The notes under the pieces were generated by a model. It did no database searches. It was not told where the DNA came from and was given only the letters and a program-made list of their open reading frames with translations. Of a stretch of 64,000 bases of DNA, positions 12,668-24,860 are shown in pieces. Both the position numbers and the translations under genes were made by a program. This stretch comes from Areca catechu (taxonomy: Eukaryota; Streptophyta; Magnoliopsida; Arecales; Arecaceae). The stretch covers positions 33,844,501-33,908,500 of the forward strand of contig CM038043.1 in NCBI GenBank assembly GCA_021397845.1. Reading direction: 5' to 3'. How positions within the stretch are numbered: position 1 is the first letter of the stretch; every line of letters starts with the position of its first letter.

Positions 12668-12903
12668 CCAGTGAGCATGACGGAGAGGGGGAATTTTTGG
12701 GAATACCTTTCACTCAATTTTTCTTCAGATTTCATCTGTCTAGTCCGGACTCCATTGACGAGCTTGAGGGCGGAAGCATTTCATACACAGAGCCTTCAAG
12801 AAGATGATGAAAAGCTAGAAAAGCTAGGCTAATTAGCTCAACCTGATTCTCTTTGATCTGATTCGAGCTCAAGCATCGTTGTAATTTGTCTGAACATAAT
12901 AGA

Positions 12904-12922
12904 TTGGCACGCCAAGAAGGGG
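12904..12922 (+). promoter_or_regulatory. E3 primer binding site
   Basis: TTGGCACGCCAAGAAGGGG lies just after the LTR. It resembles the TTGGCGCGCC-type site of plant Tat/RIRE2-like elements. The matching tRNA is inferred, not shown. Confidence 0.65.
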
Positions 12923-12959
12923 AACTCAGTGAAAGAGTTTCAAGAATCTGAAAGAAAAT

Positions 12960-14184
12960 ATGGTGAAAGGTAGAAATCAGAATCTTCCCGTTAAAGACAT
13001 TCCTCATCCTCCAAAGGAGAATGATCCCATTCTTGATGAAAGGATGGAAGTTCTTCCTACTGGAAACATGGATCAAGAAAGATTAGATACTCTTTTGAAT
13101 AAGATAGAAGTGCTCACTGCAGTAGTGAAAAACCTCCAAGAAATTCCTATGAATGAACCATCACGACCTGCTGCATCAAGAAGTAGCCGTCGACCTTCTC
13201 TTCAGGTAAGTAGACATCTTAGTCCAAGAAGACACTCATCCTATCAATATTCTTTAGTTCAATAGTCTCCTTCAAAGCAACATCATCGATTTCATCATCA
13301 CACCAAGAAATGAAACAAGGGGAGGTCCGCGATCTCATTCGACATCCTCTAGGGAATCAACTCCTGACAGTGCTCAAGTTTCAAATCCTGCAAGGGCAAG
13401 TGATTTTGAGACAAAGTTTAGAAGACTGGAACTGCAGATTGCCAAAATTGGCGAGCAAAGGAAAATAGAGGATCCAACACCAAGCTATGATATCTTACCC
13501 CCTTCTCCAAGAAGATCATGGAGGAAAGAATTCCCCACCACTTTAAAATTCCACAAGTTGAGCCATATGATAGATCGGCTGATCCCTTGGATCATCTGGT
13601 AGCTTTAAAGCCCACATGTTGATCCAAGGAGCGTCAGATGCATTCCACTGTCTTGCTTTCCTAGCAACTTTAAAGAAAGTTGCGAGAATGTGGTATTCAA
13701 GTCTCCAGCCATATACCATTCATTCTTTCAGTCAGTTGGAGAAGTTATTCATCTCTCACTTCAGAACAAGTAGAAAAATGCCTAGAAACTCCGACAGCTT
13801 ATTGTTCATTCAACAATCAGAAGGAGAGTCTTTGAGAGACTACATAACAAGGTTTAATTCTGCCACATAGGAGATTCCAAATCTCAATGAATACATGGCG
13901 ATGTCAGCTATGAAGAAGGGATTGGGAGCCTCTAGGTTCATATTCTCTTTAGATAAAAGTTTCCGACCAATTATTCTGAATTACTGGCTCATGCCCAAAA
14001 GTATGCTCAGGCTGAAGAATAGGCCTTAAGCCGATGACAGGTAGAAAGAAAATCGGTGCCAAGTAAGAAGAATTCCAAAGAAGACGAGTTTCGATCACCT
14101 GGAGTCTAATCAATTCAACGGCAAGGTCAGAGGATGACGAAATTGGTCAGTAGGAACTATGTCAATAGATTTGACACCTACACT
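12960..14184 (+). pseudogene. E3 gag, N-terminal part
   Basis: It starts at ATG 12960. The first open stretch (to 13265) is charged and ends in an Arg/Ser-rich stretch (SRPAASRSSRRPSLQVSRH). A retrotransposon-gag (capsid) domain lies at 13616-13870: KKVARMWYSSLQPYTIHSFS, then QSEGESLRDYITRFN. Stops separate these parts. The reading runs into FDTYTPL at 14168-14189, where E4 interrupts it, and resumes at 24463 in the expected continuation. Confidence 0.85.
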
Positions 14185-14189
14185 CCCCT

Positions 14190-16580
14190 TGTTGGGAATT
14201 GTGTCCCAAAGCCAATCGCCTGGGTTGTAGGCGGTGTGCTGAGTATTGTATTCATTTTATGAATTAATAAATTATTATTTTTGGCAGCTCATCATATATT
14301 GTATTTCCCTAAAAATGAACTCTTTCCATGTGATGAAGTCCTTAGGGCTACACTATTTTCGATACAGAGAGGATGTATCGACTGGTCCTTAAACCCTGTT
14401 CACAACCAAAGGATATATTGTACTGGACGGCAATATATCAAGTATAGGTTGTTGCAGTTCACATCGTTTGGTTGTCCTCTTGACCAAATGAGTGTGGTGA
14501 CACTGATGTGATCTGCAAGTGGGATATATGATATCTCATTGAACGTGACTCCGTGAAGCCCCTTTCTGCCAAAGGGATACTCACGATAGGATATGGGTAT
14601 ATGTGTCCCTCTGACCTGAGGTCATCAAGGTAGCTTGCAAGCAACTCCCTGTGCATTGGTACCGGACTACCCGGATTTTTAATACGGTGATGGAAGGTTT
14701 CTGGGTACAAGGAGTACATGTGGAGCAGTGATGGACCAAGATGGAATTGACCTGTCCGAACAGTTTGGATTGAATGTCTCGTCGTATCTCAATTTAGCAA
14801 ATCCTCGGCGGGGTAGCCCTAGTGAAGAGTCACTGGGCTTGCGAGGTTGAGACATGTTGTCGACTGACTCAGTCTGGGTTGGCAGCCCAAATCAGTCGTC
14901 CTAAGCATTAAAGGTCAAAGGGATAAATTATACAGTAACCATATGCCAGAGGTTCGATAATATGCTCCCGCATCTTCGACCTATCCGGACGCCGGGACCC
15001 ATTGCTAGATGGTTTCCTGTGCTGGTACTGGAATTGTTCCAGTGCTACCATTTAGGTTCGAACCTATGAGGTCACATGCCACAGAGGATAACTCTCTGAT
15101 CCGGATACCGATTACGATTGGGAATCATCTCGGTTTTATGGTCACGATATTTTTTGAACACTCTTTTCCCGGTCTTGCCCTTGTTTGAGTCAACCGAAAT
15201 TGTTCCGGGCTGACCAGGTCTGCGCCAGGATTTTTTCTGAATCAGTTTTGAACTGATTCAGAGCTAAATTAGGCCTCCAATTGGTTGTGAACCAATTGAA
15301 CCAAATTTAATTGGGCTTGGACCGGTTCAATTAGATTGAACCAAAAATTTGGGATTGAACCAATCTGGTTTATTGGCTTGGACCGGATTTTTGGTTGAAC
15401 CGGTTTCCTCTTTATTTCTCCCGACCGTTTACACGGTCCTTCATGCTGGATGAATTCCTAGCATTTGGAAGGCCATTCGGTGTCCTCTTGGCTGCCTGTT
15501 TTCACGGATGGGCATCCCTTCCTCCTCCCTAATGGCCTTTTTTTAATACCTCCTAATGGCTATTTAATTGGAGTTTATTCCACCGACATCTTTTGGCCTC
15601 CCAGCAATTTCTTTTGCTCTTTCGCTGCTGCTTCTTTTATAAACCCTGCAGTCCCCTGGTTCAAGTTGGCTGAGACGTCACCGTGTGAGAGGTTAAAAAC
15701 TGTGAGAGTTCTTCCTTCCTTGCAGAAATTCTTTCCCATTCCACCGGTGAATTTGAGGGCTGGGTTTTGGTGAGTGATAGGAGGAGAGAACACCCTTTAA
15801 TCCCTGTTTTTGGTGCTCACATTTGCTGGAAGAAGGAACTCTATTTTGCTGAAAAATAGTGTCAGATTTCAGAAATTCTGTCATCCTTCCTTCTTCCCTC
15901 CCACCGTTCCATGTCTTCCGGCGACTAGCATCGACCGAGAGACGGATCAGAGCTAGCCCCTGGCGTGTTCCCCCTCTGGAGAATGTTCAATTGAGCATTT
16001 GGAAGCCGGATCGACCTCCTTGCTGTTTTTTTTTTTTGCTCTGTTTTCAGGTTGCAGGTTTTCAGTTTGCTGAATTTCTGGTGCTGTTTTTGGTTGAAAG
16101 GAAGTGCACCAAAACGTTGAATCATCTTCTCCCCTTTGAAGGAAGATCAACCAACTTGTTCCCTAACTTTTGGTGCTGGAAGGGAGATCAAAACGTTGCC
16201 AGATTTTCAGCTGTTTTGCAGCAGTTTTTGGTGAAAAGAAAAGACCCTGTTAACGTGCTGGAAGTAGAAGACAACAGGAATAAATTTATTCCTATTATCC
16301 CAGCAATTCCAGCTTTATACCAAGGCTATTCCAGACAGGAATAAGGTATAGCTTCTTGTTTTATTTTTCATGCATGTATAGATCTAGGTTTTTTAACTGT
16401 TTATAAATATTACATGGTCTGGTACATGCCCTGTATTGCCTATACATGCATCCGGAATTTGTTAGATCCTGTGCGGATCATGTATTTTTTTCGCTGTGAA
16501 TTAATTTTTAAAATTCAAGCCTGCTCCCTGCTTTGCATGCTTAGCGTAGGCTCTTGCAACCGCGCTTCCTTTATCTTTCA
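14190..16580 (+). repeat. E4 5' LTR
   Basis: 2391 bp, versus 2386 bp for the partner at 22072-24457. The differences are scattered substitutions and one-base indels. TATA-like TATAAA lies at 15638-15643. The 161-codon open frame at 15859-16344 is broken in the other LTR copy and is not treated as a gene. Confidence 0.95.
15638..15643 (+). promoter_or_regulatory. TATA box of E4 5' LTR
   Basis: TTTTATAAACCCTGCAG is shared with the 3' LTR (TATAAA at 23521-23526). It is the likely core promoter of the element. Confidence 0.6.
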
Positions 16581-16581
16581 G

Positions 16582-16593
16582 TGGTATCAGAGC
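16582..16593 (+). promoter_or_regulatory. E4 primer binding site (initiator Met tRNA)
   Basis: TGGTATCAGAGC lies one base after the LTR and is the standard site for initiator tRNA-Met priming in copia elements. Confidence 0.95.
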
Positions 16594-18132
16594 GCCCAGG
16601 TTCTGTTGTAGCATTTCTTGACTGCATGTATAGTTGATTCAAATGTTTAATCTTTGAAATTGTAAATCATAAAGTATGATTTGAGAGTACTTTTAGGAAC
16701 CTAGTTGAGACCTTCACCATGACCGTGTGTCTTTGACATGATACGGTTCGTCTGTGTTGGCCTTTTCAGAAGGATCCTTTAAGAAAATCTTGGAAATAAA
16801 ATTGTTTTAATTCAAATACATGTTAGGCATGTTTGTTAATTTCTATTGGGCTATGTATGTTTATAAAAGATCAATCTAGATATGATGCATGATTTTTGGT
16901 TACATAAAAATGTTTTACATTATGACTTAATTAAAAATTGTTTTAATTAAATCTTTGGCATATTAAAATCTTTTAGGTTTATGAAATCTAAAACACTCGA
17001 ATAAACCATTTTAGGTTAATTGGGTTAGTTATCTAATTGGGTCCTTAACTGGGTTAGACCTAGGTTTAGTTGAACCGGATAAAAGAAGATTAATCAAAAG
17101 TGATTAAGGTCCTTCTTTAGAACATCTAATAGTTAGAATAGTTGATTCGTCATCTAAAATGGATCCAATTAGTGGCTCTGTGGACGCCCGAGTCTTTAGG
17201 CTAATCTGATCGAGTCTGGTAAACCGACTGGTGTCGAGGTAGGTTTGGCATCTGTGATCATGGTTGTATGAGGCTACCTCTTTCCTGGCCAACTTGGTTG
17301 GTGTCTAGGAAAGATGGTTAATGGTGGATACTCACCCATGATCTCACCTACCTGGCTAGTCGAGTCAACCATAACTGATTGGAAAAGCTCAATGACTCGA
17401 GTTAACCCATGTCACCCAAGTTGATCGGTCTGACTGATCTTTAGGTGCCCATGGATCATTTGTTGATTTATTTCAACCCTCCTGAAATCTGATTGATTCA
17501 GTGGGAGGATGATCCATGTCCTTGTCTCTTTTCTTCTGTCACAACTAAAAATCCTCTAAAATTATTAGGTCCTTAAAAGACTAAGTCAAAGAGTTGACAG
17601 TGTCTTAGCCTCCCATTAAGTTGGATAGAAATGTGTCCACTAGCTTGGTGTGCATCGGCAGTTCCATAGAACGGGTGTACATCGGCGACTGGAATTTCTA
17701 TCTAATCGATGATGGTTCAGTGCAACCTCCTTAACGGGACCAGGTGGGCCGGCCATAGTCGGGCTTGGTCTTTAGTTAGCTGGAAGCATTGGATTTGTCA
17801 TTTTAATGGTTGGACCTAACCAGAGACCCGCAATAGGAGGCCCCTAGGCCGATTGGGGTGTTCTCTGGGGCAAAATAAAATGCTGAAAATTATTTAGGGA
17901 AAACAATTGGTTTACGAACCTACCTTTAGGCTCGTATGGGTGAGCTGGCCTTAGTCGGGCTCATGCGAGGCCTATTGGATTTCAGTACCCACTTGAAAAG
18001 ATGTTGTTTTCATGGATTGGAGTTAGAGGCTACCAATCTGAAAAATTAGTGGGAGAAACCTTTAGACTAAAGTCCAAGTCTTTTGGTTAAGTTATTAATA
18101 TATAAACTAATCTGGTCTTGTTTTCTTTTCAG
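16594..18132 (+). other. E4 untranslated leader
   Basis: About 1.5 kb between primer site and gag start, without a convincing reading frame. Long leaders are usual in this lineage. A candidate acceptor (TTTTCTTTTCAG) ends exactly before the gag ATG at 18133, so a spliced leader is possible. Confidence 0.6.
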
Positions 18133-18995
18133 ATGTCTTCAAACTTATCGCTCCGGTCACTTCTCGATAATGAGAAGTTGAAGGGTCATAACTTCGATAC
18201 TTGGTATTGAAGGTTAAGAATTGTTCTAGAGCATGAATGGATCCTCTATGTGATAACGGATCCGGCGCCTGAAATCCCTCCTGCAAATGCACGGAGTGCG
18301 GTCAGAGACGCTTACTTGAAGTGGGTTTCTGATCGGACTACTGTCCGTTGCATTATGCTTGCGGCAATGAACTACGAGTTCAGTTGCAAATTCGAGGAGG
18401 CCCAACCTGATGAAATCCTTCAAAAGTTGAAGGAATCCTTCGGCACCCCGGATGATATAGAACGGTACAAAGTGTCTTGTGCCATCTACAACTCCAAGAT
18501 ACCGAATGGTGGTTCAGTCACTGATCATGTATTGTACATGATCGAGCTGATTGAAAAACTGGGCAAACTCGGATGCCCTTGCACGAGCAGCTCGGCAAGG
18601 ATGCGATCCTGAATTCTCTTCCCTCCTCCTATCTTGACTTTCTTGATCATTACAGAATGAACAAGCCTGCAGTAAACTACCATGGTCTTTTGGGGTTGCT
18701 GCAGACTTTTGAGAAAGACCACAACTTAATAAGGGGTGGTGAATTTAGTGGGAGGAAATAGAGGTCGTCGTCCCTTTAAGAAAGGGAAGAAGAAAATAAA
18801 TAAAAGGGAAAGAAGGTGCAGAATGCTCCTGGCCCGAGTCAGACCAGGAAGTATAAGGCTGATCAGTCTTCTGCAGAGTGCTTCTACTGCAAGAAGAAGG
18901 GACACAGAGAAGAGGAACTGTCCTCTTTACATTGCATCCCTTGATCCGAACAGGCCAAGAAAGCAGAAGTCTGCTGAACAAGGTATTTATATGAT
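18133..18995 (+). pseudogene. E4 gag
   Basis: It starts at ATG 18133 (MSSNLSLRSLLDNEKLKGHN). A TGA at 18208-18210 sits where the family has Arg, as expected from a CGA to TGA transition. The UBN2-type gag core continues at 18250-18612 (LKESFGTPDDIERYKV), shifts frame near 18580, and goes on to LLQTFEKDH near 18715. A CCHC knuckle at about 18880-18925 (CFYCKKKGH, then KRNCP) is split by a further frameshift. The product would be the particle protein. Confidence 0.85.
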
Positions 18996-19620
18996 AAAAC
19001 CTTGTAATTACTCAATTGTTATACTGCTAACTGGGTATTGGATACTAGTAGTCCAATTCATTTTGTAATTCATTACAGGGACTTCAAGTTAGTAGAAGAT
19101 TTGAAGACGGAGAACAGTTTCTAAGCATCGGGAATGGAAATCGTGTTCCAGTACTGGCGGTTGGAGTCCTGCATCTTGTCTTTGAGTCTTGTACTGTCGA
19201 ACTAGTCGACTGTCACTATTGTCCTAGTTTCATTATGAGCATAATCTCTGTAGGCCTTTGGCCAATTGTGGTTTTGAACTATCAATAAAAGGAGATTTTT
19301 GCAATGTTATTTTGAATAATAGTGTTATAATGAAAGCTAGATTAAATAATGGCATATACGTACTATCAAGGCCTGTTAGTGTAATGTACACTTCTAGCAA
19401 ACGCCAAGGTTAGATAATGTCAATGATTTGTATCTTTGGCACTGTAGACTAGGTCATATTAACCAAATAGGATAAACAAGATGCGAGGAGATGGACTTCT
19501 CGAGGTCAGTGATTCTGAATCACTGCCCACTTGTGAATCCTGTTTACTTGGTAAAATGACCAAGTCACCTTTTTTTGGAAAGGTGAACGAGCTACAGAAC
19601 TCCTAAGTCTAATACATACT
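18996..19620 (+). pseudogene. E4 protease and pre-integrase region
   Basis: The copia aspartic protease motif appears at about 19032-19068 as WVLDTSSPIHFV. The family motif is DTG, so the Gly of the active site is Ser here. The pre-integrase Zn-binding region (LWHCRLGHIN, then CESCLLGKM) is at about 19432-19560 with stops between. The enzyme would be inactive by both active-site change and truncation. Confidence 0.8.
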
Positions 19621-20109
19621 GATGTATGTGGACCGATGTCAATTAGTGCCAAAGGAGGATACAAATATTTCATTACATTTACAGATGACTTTTCAAGGTT
19701 CGGTTATGTCTTTCTAATGAGACATAAGTCTGAGTCGTTTGAAATGTTCAAACGATACCGTAATGAAGTAGAAAAGCAAACTGGAAAAAGTATTAAAACC
19801 CTTCGATCTGATCAAGGTGGTGAATACTTATCTGGTGCATTTTTGACATATCTTGAGGAGAATGGAATTCTCTCTCAGTGGACTCCTCCAGGAACACCAC
19901 AGTTGAATGGTGTGTCCGAAAGGAGGAATCGAACCTTGTTGGACATGGTTCGATCAATGATGGGCTTTGCAACTCTGCTATCCTTTTGGGGATATGCGCT
20001 TCAGATAGCCTGTTACTTATTAAATAATGTTCCAAGTAAGTCTGTTGTCTCCACTCCGTATGAGATGTGGAATGGACGTAAACCCTCAATCTCACACCTT
20101 CGGGTCTAG
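19621..20109 (+). pseudogene. E4 integrase core
   Basis: Integrase catalytic domain in one open frame. Acidic triad: Asp at 19621-19623 (HTDVCGP), Asp at 19810-19812 (LRSDQGGEY) and Glu at 19918-19920 (NGVSERRNRT), which gives exactly 35 residues between the second Asp and the Glu. The catalytic spacing is therefore preserved. A stop follows the frame at 20107-20109. The rest of the integrase C-terminal region is at 20110-20400 with one more stop (20248). Confidence 0.9.
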
Positions 20110-20259
20110 GGTTGTCCGGCTTACGTAAAACGTTTAGACGCAGACAAACTTGGTCCTAAGTCTGACAGGTGTTTATTTATTGGTTATCCTAAGGAAACCA
20201 AAGGGTATTTCTTCTACTTGGAGAATGAAAAAGGTGTTCGTTGCTCTTAGAGCTATCTT

Positions 20260-21158
20260 TTGAAAAAAGAGTTCCTTGGAGAAGGAACAATAGCTTCTAA
20301 GATTGAACTTGATGAAGTTCAGCCAATAGAAGAACCTGCACACTCTAAGGACATCATGGAACCGGCTGTGATTGACTCACACCCTGAACCCATTAGGAGA
20401 TCTGGTAGAATACCGCATCAGCCGGACAGATACTATGGTTTCTTGGTCCGGGACGGCGATCCCATTGAGCTCGATGAGAACAATGAGGATCCGATCACCT
20501 ATATGGATGCACTTCAAAGATCTGACTCTGAGGCATGGCTTGGAGCCATGCGATCCGAAATGGAGTCCATGGAAATCAACAATGTTTGGACATTGGTTGA
20601 TCCGCCTGAAGGAATAAAACCCATCGGGTGTAAATGGATCTTCAGAGGAAAAGGGACGAAGATGGGAAGGTAGAAACCTATAAAGCCCGTCTGGTTGCCA
20701 AGGGGTATTGTCAGCGATATGGTATCGATTATGACGAGACATTCTCCCCTGTGGCAATGCTCAAGTCCATTCGGATCATGCTTTCTTTGGCAGCATATTT
20801 TGATTACGAGATCTGGCAGATGGATGTCCGAACCACTTTCCTAAATGGGGAGCTGGAAGAAGAGGTGTATATGATACAGCCTGAAGGGTTCACATCCACA
20901 GATGAATCAAAAGTATGCAAGTTGCAGAGGTCCATCTATGGACTCAAGCAAGCATCTCGAAGTTGGAACTTACGGTTTGATAGATGTATCAAATCGTACG
21001 GCTTCGTTAAGAACGGAGAAGAACTGTGCATCTATAAATGGGTTAATGGTTCTGTGATTGTATTCCTAGTACTGTATGTAGACAACTTTCTCTTAATCGG
21101 GAATGATGTCGCAGCATTACAAGGAATAAAGGTCTGGTTATCATCTCAATCTCCATGA
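20260..21158 (+). pseudogene. E4 reverse transcriptase
   Basis: Two overlapping frames (20260-20673 and 20634-21158) carry the linker and the copia RT: WTLVDPPEGIKPIGCKWIF, then a frameshift near 20665. KARLVAKGYCQRYGIDYDET, MDVRTTFLNGELEEEVYM and SIYGLKQASRSWN follow. The catalytic box reads YVDNFLLIGND, so the second Asp of YVDD is Asn at 21084-21086. That change alone should abolish polymerase activity. Confidence 0.92.
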
Positions 21159-22048
21159 AGGACTTGGGTGAAGCTTCTTACATACTAGGTATGAAGATCT
21201 ATAGAGATAGATCTAAAAAGTTTTTGGGACTGTCCCAGTCTACGTACATAGACACCGTGCTGAAACAGTTCAGCATGGAAAATTCCAAGAAAGGCTATCT
21301 TCCGATAGGTTCTGGAATTACTCTTTCCAAGAAGGATTGTGCGACAACTCCTGAGGAAAGAGAGCGCATGAGTAGAGTACCTTATGCTTCTGCAGTAGGC
21401 TCTATCATGTATGCTATGACTTGTACTAGACCAGACGTAGCATACTCACTAGGAGTAGTGAGTAGATACCAGTCTGACCCAGGTGAGGCGCATTGGAAGG
21501 TGGTTAAGACCATCCTTAAGTATTTAAGAAATACTAAAGATCAATGGCTGATTAATGGAGAACCTGACTTGAAACTTGTGGGGTATTCTGACTCCATTTT
21601 CCAGTCAGATAGAGATGATAGCAAGAGTGTGTCAGGGTTTGTATTTATCCTGAACGGAGGAGCGATCTGCTGGAAAAGTTCCAAGCAGGCAACTGTTGCA
21701 GACTCGGTATGCGAAGCAGAATATATTGCAGCGTCAGATGCAGCAAAGGAAGCTGTGTGGTTGCGGAAGTTCCTTCGAGAGCTAGGGGTGGCACCTTCCC
21801 TGATGGTCCTGTTCCGAGTGTACTGTGACAGTACTGGAGCCATTGCTCAAGCTAAGGAGCCTAAAGCTCATCACTGCACCAAGCACATATTGCGACGCTG
21901 CCACCTCGTACGAGAAATCGTGGAGCGAGGCGATATCAATCTTCTGAAGATCGATGGAAAAGACAATCTGGCCGACCCTTCACTAAAGCCCTCGGAATCA
22001 AAGAGTTCGACTATTGTAATGGGAAATGGGTATAAGATACTCTTCTAA
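21155..22048 (+). CDS. E4 RNase H region
   Basis: 297-codon open frame with the end of RT (MKDLGEASYILGMKI) and the copia RNase H: GYSDSIFQSDRDDSKSVSGF, CEAEYIAASDAAKEAVWL and VYCDSTGAIAQAKEPKAHH. The Asp-Glu-Asp set (YSDS, EAEY, SDAA) is present. It is part of the pol polyprotein and out of frame with RT, so it is not expected to be made as a normal product. It stops shortly before the polypurine tract. Confidence 0.9.
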   Translation: MKDLGEASYILGMKIYRDRSKKFLGLSQSTYIDTVLKQFSMENSKKGYLPIGSGITLSKKDCATTPEERERMSRVPYASAVGSIMYAMTCTRPDVAYSLGVVSRYQSDPGEAHWKVVKTILKYLRNTKDQWLINGEPDLKLVGYSDSIFQSDRDDSKSVSGFVFILNGGAICWKSSKQATVADSVCEAEYIAASDAAKEAVWLRKFLRELGVAPSLMVLFRVYCDSTGAIAQAKEPKAHHCTKHILRRCHLVREIVERGDINLLKIDGKDNLADPSLKPSESKSSTIVMGNGYKILF

Positions 22049-22071
22049 TTAGCTTTAGTACAAGTGGGAGT

Positions 22072-24457
22072 TGTTGGGAATTGTGTCCCAAAGCCAATGC
22101 CTGGGTTGTAGGCGGTTGTGCTGAGTATTGTATTCATTTTATGAATTAATAAAAATTATTATTTTTGGCAGCTCTCATATATTGTATTTCCTAAAAATGA
22201 ACTCTTTCCATGTGATGAAGTCCTTAGGGCTACACTGTTTTCGATACAGAGAGGATGTATCGACTGGTCCTTAAACCCTGTTCACAACCAAAGGATATAT
22301 TGTACTGGACGGCAATATATCAAGTATAGGTTGTTGCAGTTCACATCGTTTGGTTGTCCTCTTGACCAAATGAGTGTGGTGACACTGATGTGATCTGCAA
22401 GTGGGATATATGATATCTCATTGAACGTGACTCCGTGAAGCCCCTTTCTGCCAAAGGGATACTCACGATAGGATATGGGTATATGTGTCCCTCTGACTTG
22501 AGGTCATCATGGTAGCTTGCAAGCAACTCCCTATGCTTTGGTACCAGACTACTCGGATTTTTAATCCGGTGACGGAAGGTTTCTGGGTACAGGCAAGTAC
22601 TTGTGTAGCAGTGATGGACCAAGATGGAATTGACCTGTCCGAACAATTTGGATTGAATGTCTCGCCATATCTCAATTTAGCAAATCCTCGGCCGGGGCAG
22701 TCTTAGTGAAGAGTCACTGGGCTTGCGAGGTTGAGACATGTTGTCGACTGACTCAGTTTGGGTTGGCAGCTCAATATCAGTCGTCCTGAGCATTAAAGGT
22801 CAAAGGGATAAATTATACAGTAACCATATGCCAGAGGTTCGATAATATGCTCCCGCATCTTCGACCTATCCGGATGCGGGACCCATTGCTAGATGGTTTC
22901 CTGTGCTGGTACTGGAATTGTTCCAGTGCTACCATTTAGGTTCGAACCTATGAGGTCACACGCCACAGAGGATAACTCTCTGATCCGGATACCGATTACG
23001 ATTAGGAATCATCTCAGTTTTATGGTCACGATATTTTTTGAGCACTCTTTTCCCGGTCTTGCCCTTGTTTGAGTCAACGGAAAATTGTTTCGGGCTGACC
23101 AGGTCTGTGCCAGGATTTTTCTGAATCAGTTTTGAACTGATTCGGAGCTAAATTCGGCCTCCAATTGGTTGTGAACAATTGAACCAAATTTAATTGGGCT
23201 TGGACCGGTTCAATTAGATTGAACCGAAAATTTTGGGATTGAACCAATCTGGTTTTTGGCTTGGACTGATTTTTTTGGTTGATTCGATTCCTCTTTATTT
23301 CTCCCGACCGTTTACACGGTCTTTTCACGCTGGATGAATTCCTAGCATTTGGAAGGCCATTCGGCGTCCTCTTGGCTGCCTGTTTTCACCGGATGGGCGT
23401 CCCTTCCTCCTCCCTAACGGCCTTTTTTATACCTCCTAATGGCTGTTTAATTGGAGTTTTATTCCACCGACATCTTTTGGCCTCCAGTAATTTCTTTTGC
23501 TCTTCCCTGCTGCTCTCTTTTATAAACCCTGCAGTCCCCTGGTTCAAGTTGGCTGAGACTCACCGTTGAGATTAAAATCTGTGAGGTTCTTCCTCCTTGC
23601 AGAAATTCTTTTCCCATTCCACCGGTGAATGTGAGGGCGGGGTTTTTGGTGAGTGATAGGGAGAGAACACCCTTTAATCCCTGTTTTTCTGGTTCTCACA
23701 TTTGCTGGAAGAAGGACCTCTGTTTTGCTGAAAAACAGAGTTAGATTTCAGAAATCTGTCATCCTTCCATCTTCCTCCCACCGTTCCATGTCTTCCGGTG
23801 ACTAGCATCGTCGAGAGACGGATCAGAGCTAGCCCCTGGTTTGTTCCCCCTCTAGAGAATGTTCAATTGAGCATTTGGAAGCCGGATCGACCTCCTTGCT
23901 ATTTTTTTTTTTTTTTATGCTCTGTTTTCAGGTTGCAGGTTTTCAGTTTGCTGAATTTTCTGGTGCTGTTTTTGGTTGAAAGGAAGGCACCAAACGTTGA
24001 ATCATCTTCTCCCCTTTGAAGAAGATCACCAACTTGTTCCCTAACTTTTGGTGCTAGAAGGAGATCAAAACGTTGCCAGATTTTCAACTGTTTTCAGCAG
24101 TTTTTGGTGAAAAGAAAAGACCCTGTTAACGTGCTAGAAGTAGAAGACAACAGGAATAAATTTATTCCTGTTATCCCAGCAATTCTAGCTTTATACCAAG
24201 GCTATTCCAGGCAGGAATAAGGTATAACTTCTTGTTTTTTTTTTCATGCATGTATAGATCTAGGTTTTTAAACTGCTTATAAATATTACATGGTCTGGTA
24301 CATGCCCTGTATTGCCTATACATGCATCCGGAATTTGTTAGATCCTGTGCGGAGCAGGTATTTTTTTCGCTGTGAATTTAATTTTTAAAATTCAAGCCTG
24401 CTCCCTGCTTTGCATGCTTAGCGTAGGCTCTTGCAACTGCGCTTCCTTTATCTTTCA
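22072..24457 (+). repeat. E4 3' LTR
   Basis: 2386 bp, same edges as the 5' LTR. TSD CCCCT follows immediately, and then the gag reading of E3 resumes. Confidence 0.95.
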
Positions 24458-24462
24458 CCCCT

Positions 24463-24860
24463 AACTCTTCAAGAGAGAAATTCTGATGGAAATTGAGAAG
24501 AAAATTTTCTTCAAAGGCCAAGGTTAATGAAGCTCCACCTGCTATACGCAACAAAGCCAAGTACTGTTGATTTCATCGTGATCATGGACACACTACAGAA
24601 AGTGCATCCAGCTGAAAGATGAGATTGAAGATCTGATTAAACATGGCTATCTGGGCAGATATGTCCGAAACCAAATCAAACCGACCAATTAGACAGCAGT
24701 GCCAAGGCTAACAGTCCCAAGAATGATCACTGATGGGATGGAGCTCTCAAATCAACAATCGACCAATGGATCGGTTGGGATGATTCACCAAGCATGTTAT
24801 GAAGATGATCGGAGCACCAAGAGGCTTTGAAGAAGTATTAGCTTTTTTGATGATGACTTA
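24463..24860 (+). pseudogene. E3 gag, C-terminal part
   Basis: It continues the frame interrupted at 14189. Recognisable pieces are MEIEKKIFFKG-like sequence, then YCxFHRDHGH-like sequence and QLKDEIEDLIKHGYLGRYV near 24605-24670, the conserved end of Tat-lineage gag. One-base indels shift frame within it. Confidence 0.8.

Larger units (their letters stand above)
11581..12896 (+). repeat. E3 5' LTR
   Basis: It begins TTAGGATACGACATATTTGG, matching the 3' LTR start near 32457. It ends about TCTGAACA, just before the primer site. It contains a long minisatellite (11640-12535), a TATA box and a unique promoter-proximal segment (12536-12896). The last segment matches 39960-40310, except that the 3' LTR copy lacks roughly the final 25-30 bases. 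Confidence 0.85.
14190..24457 (+). mobile_element. E4: Angela/Tork-like Ty1/copia element
   Basis: Complete copia element with long LTRs (14190-16580 and 22072-24457) that start TGTTGGGAATTG and end TTATCTTTCA. It is flanked by a perfect TSD CCCCT (14185-14189 and 24458-24462) inside E3 gag. An initiator-Met primer site and a polypurine tract (CAAGTGGGAGT at 22061-22071) are in place. The internal order gag, protease, integrase, RT, RNase H is the copia order. The Angela/Tork assignment rests on integrase and RT wording and LTR length. Point changes in protease and RT plus several stops make it non-autonomous. Confidence 0.95.

Noticed and set aside
15859..16344. 161-codon open frame as a gene in E4 LTR
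   Set aside because: The same region in the 3' LTR (23798-24100) is broken by indels, and no domain is recognisable.
16582..16593. TGGTATCAGAGC as part of a tRNA gene
   Set aside because: Only the primer-binding 3' complement is present next to the LTR, and no cloverleaf is visible.
20377..20757. 126-codon minus-strand frame
   Set aside because: It is a shadow of the E4 RT on the plus strand.
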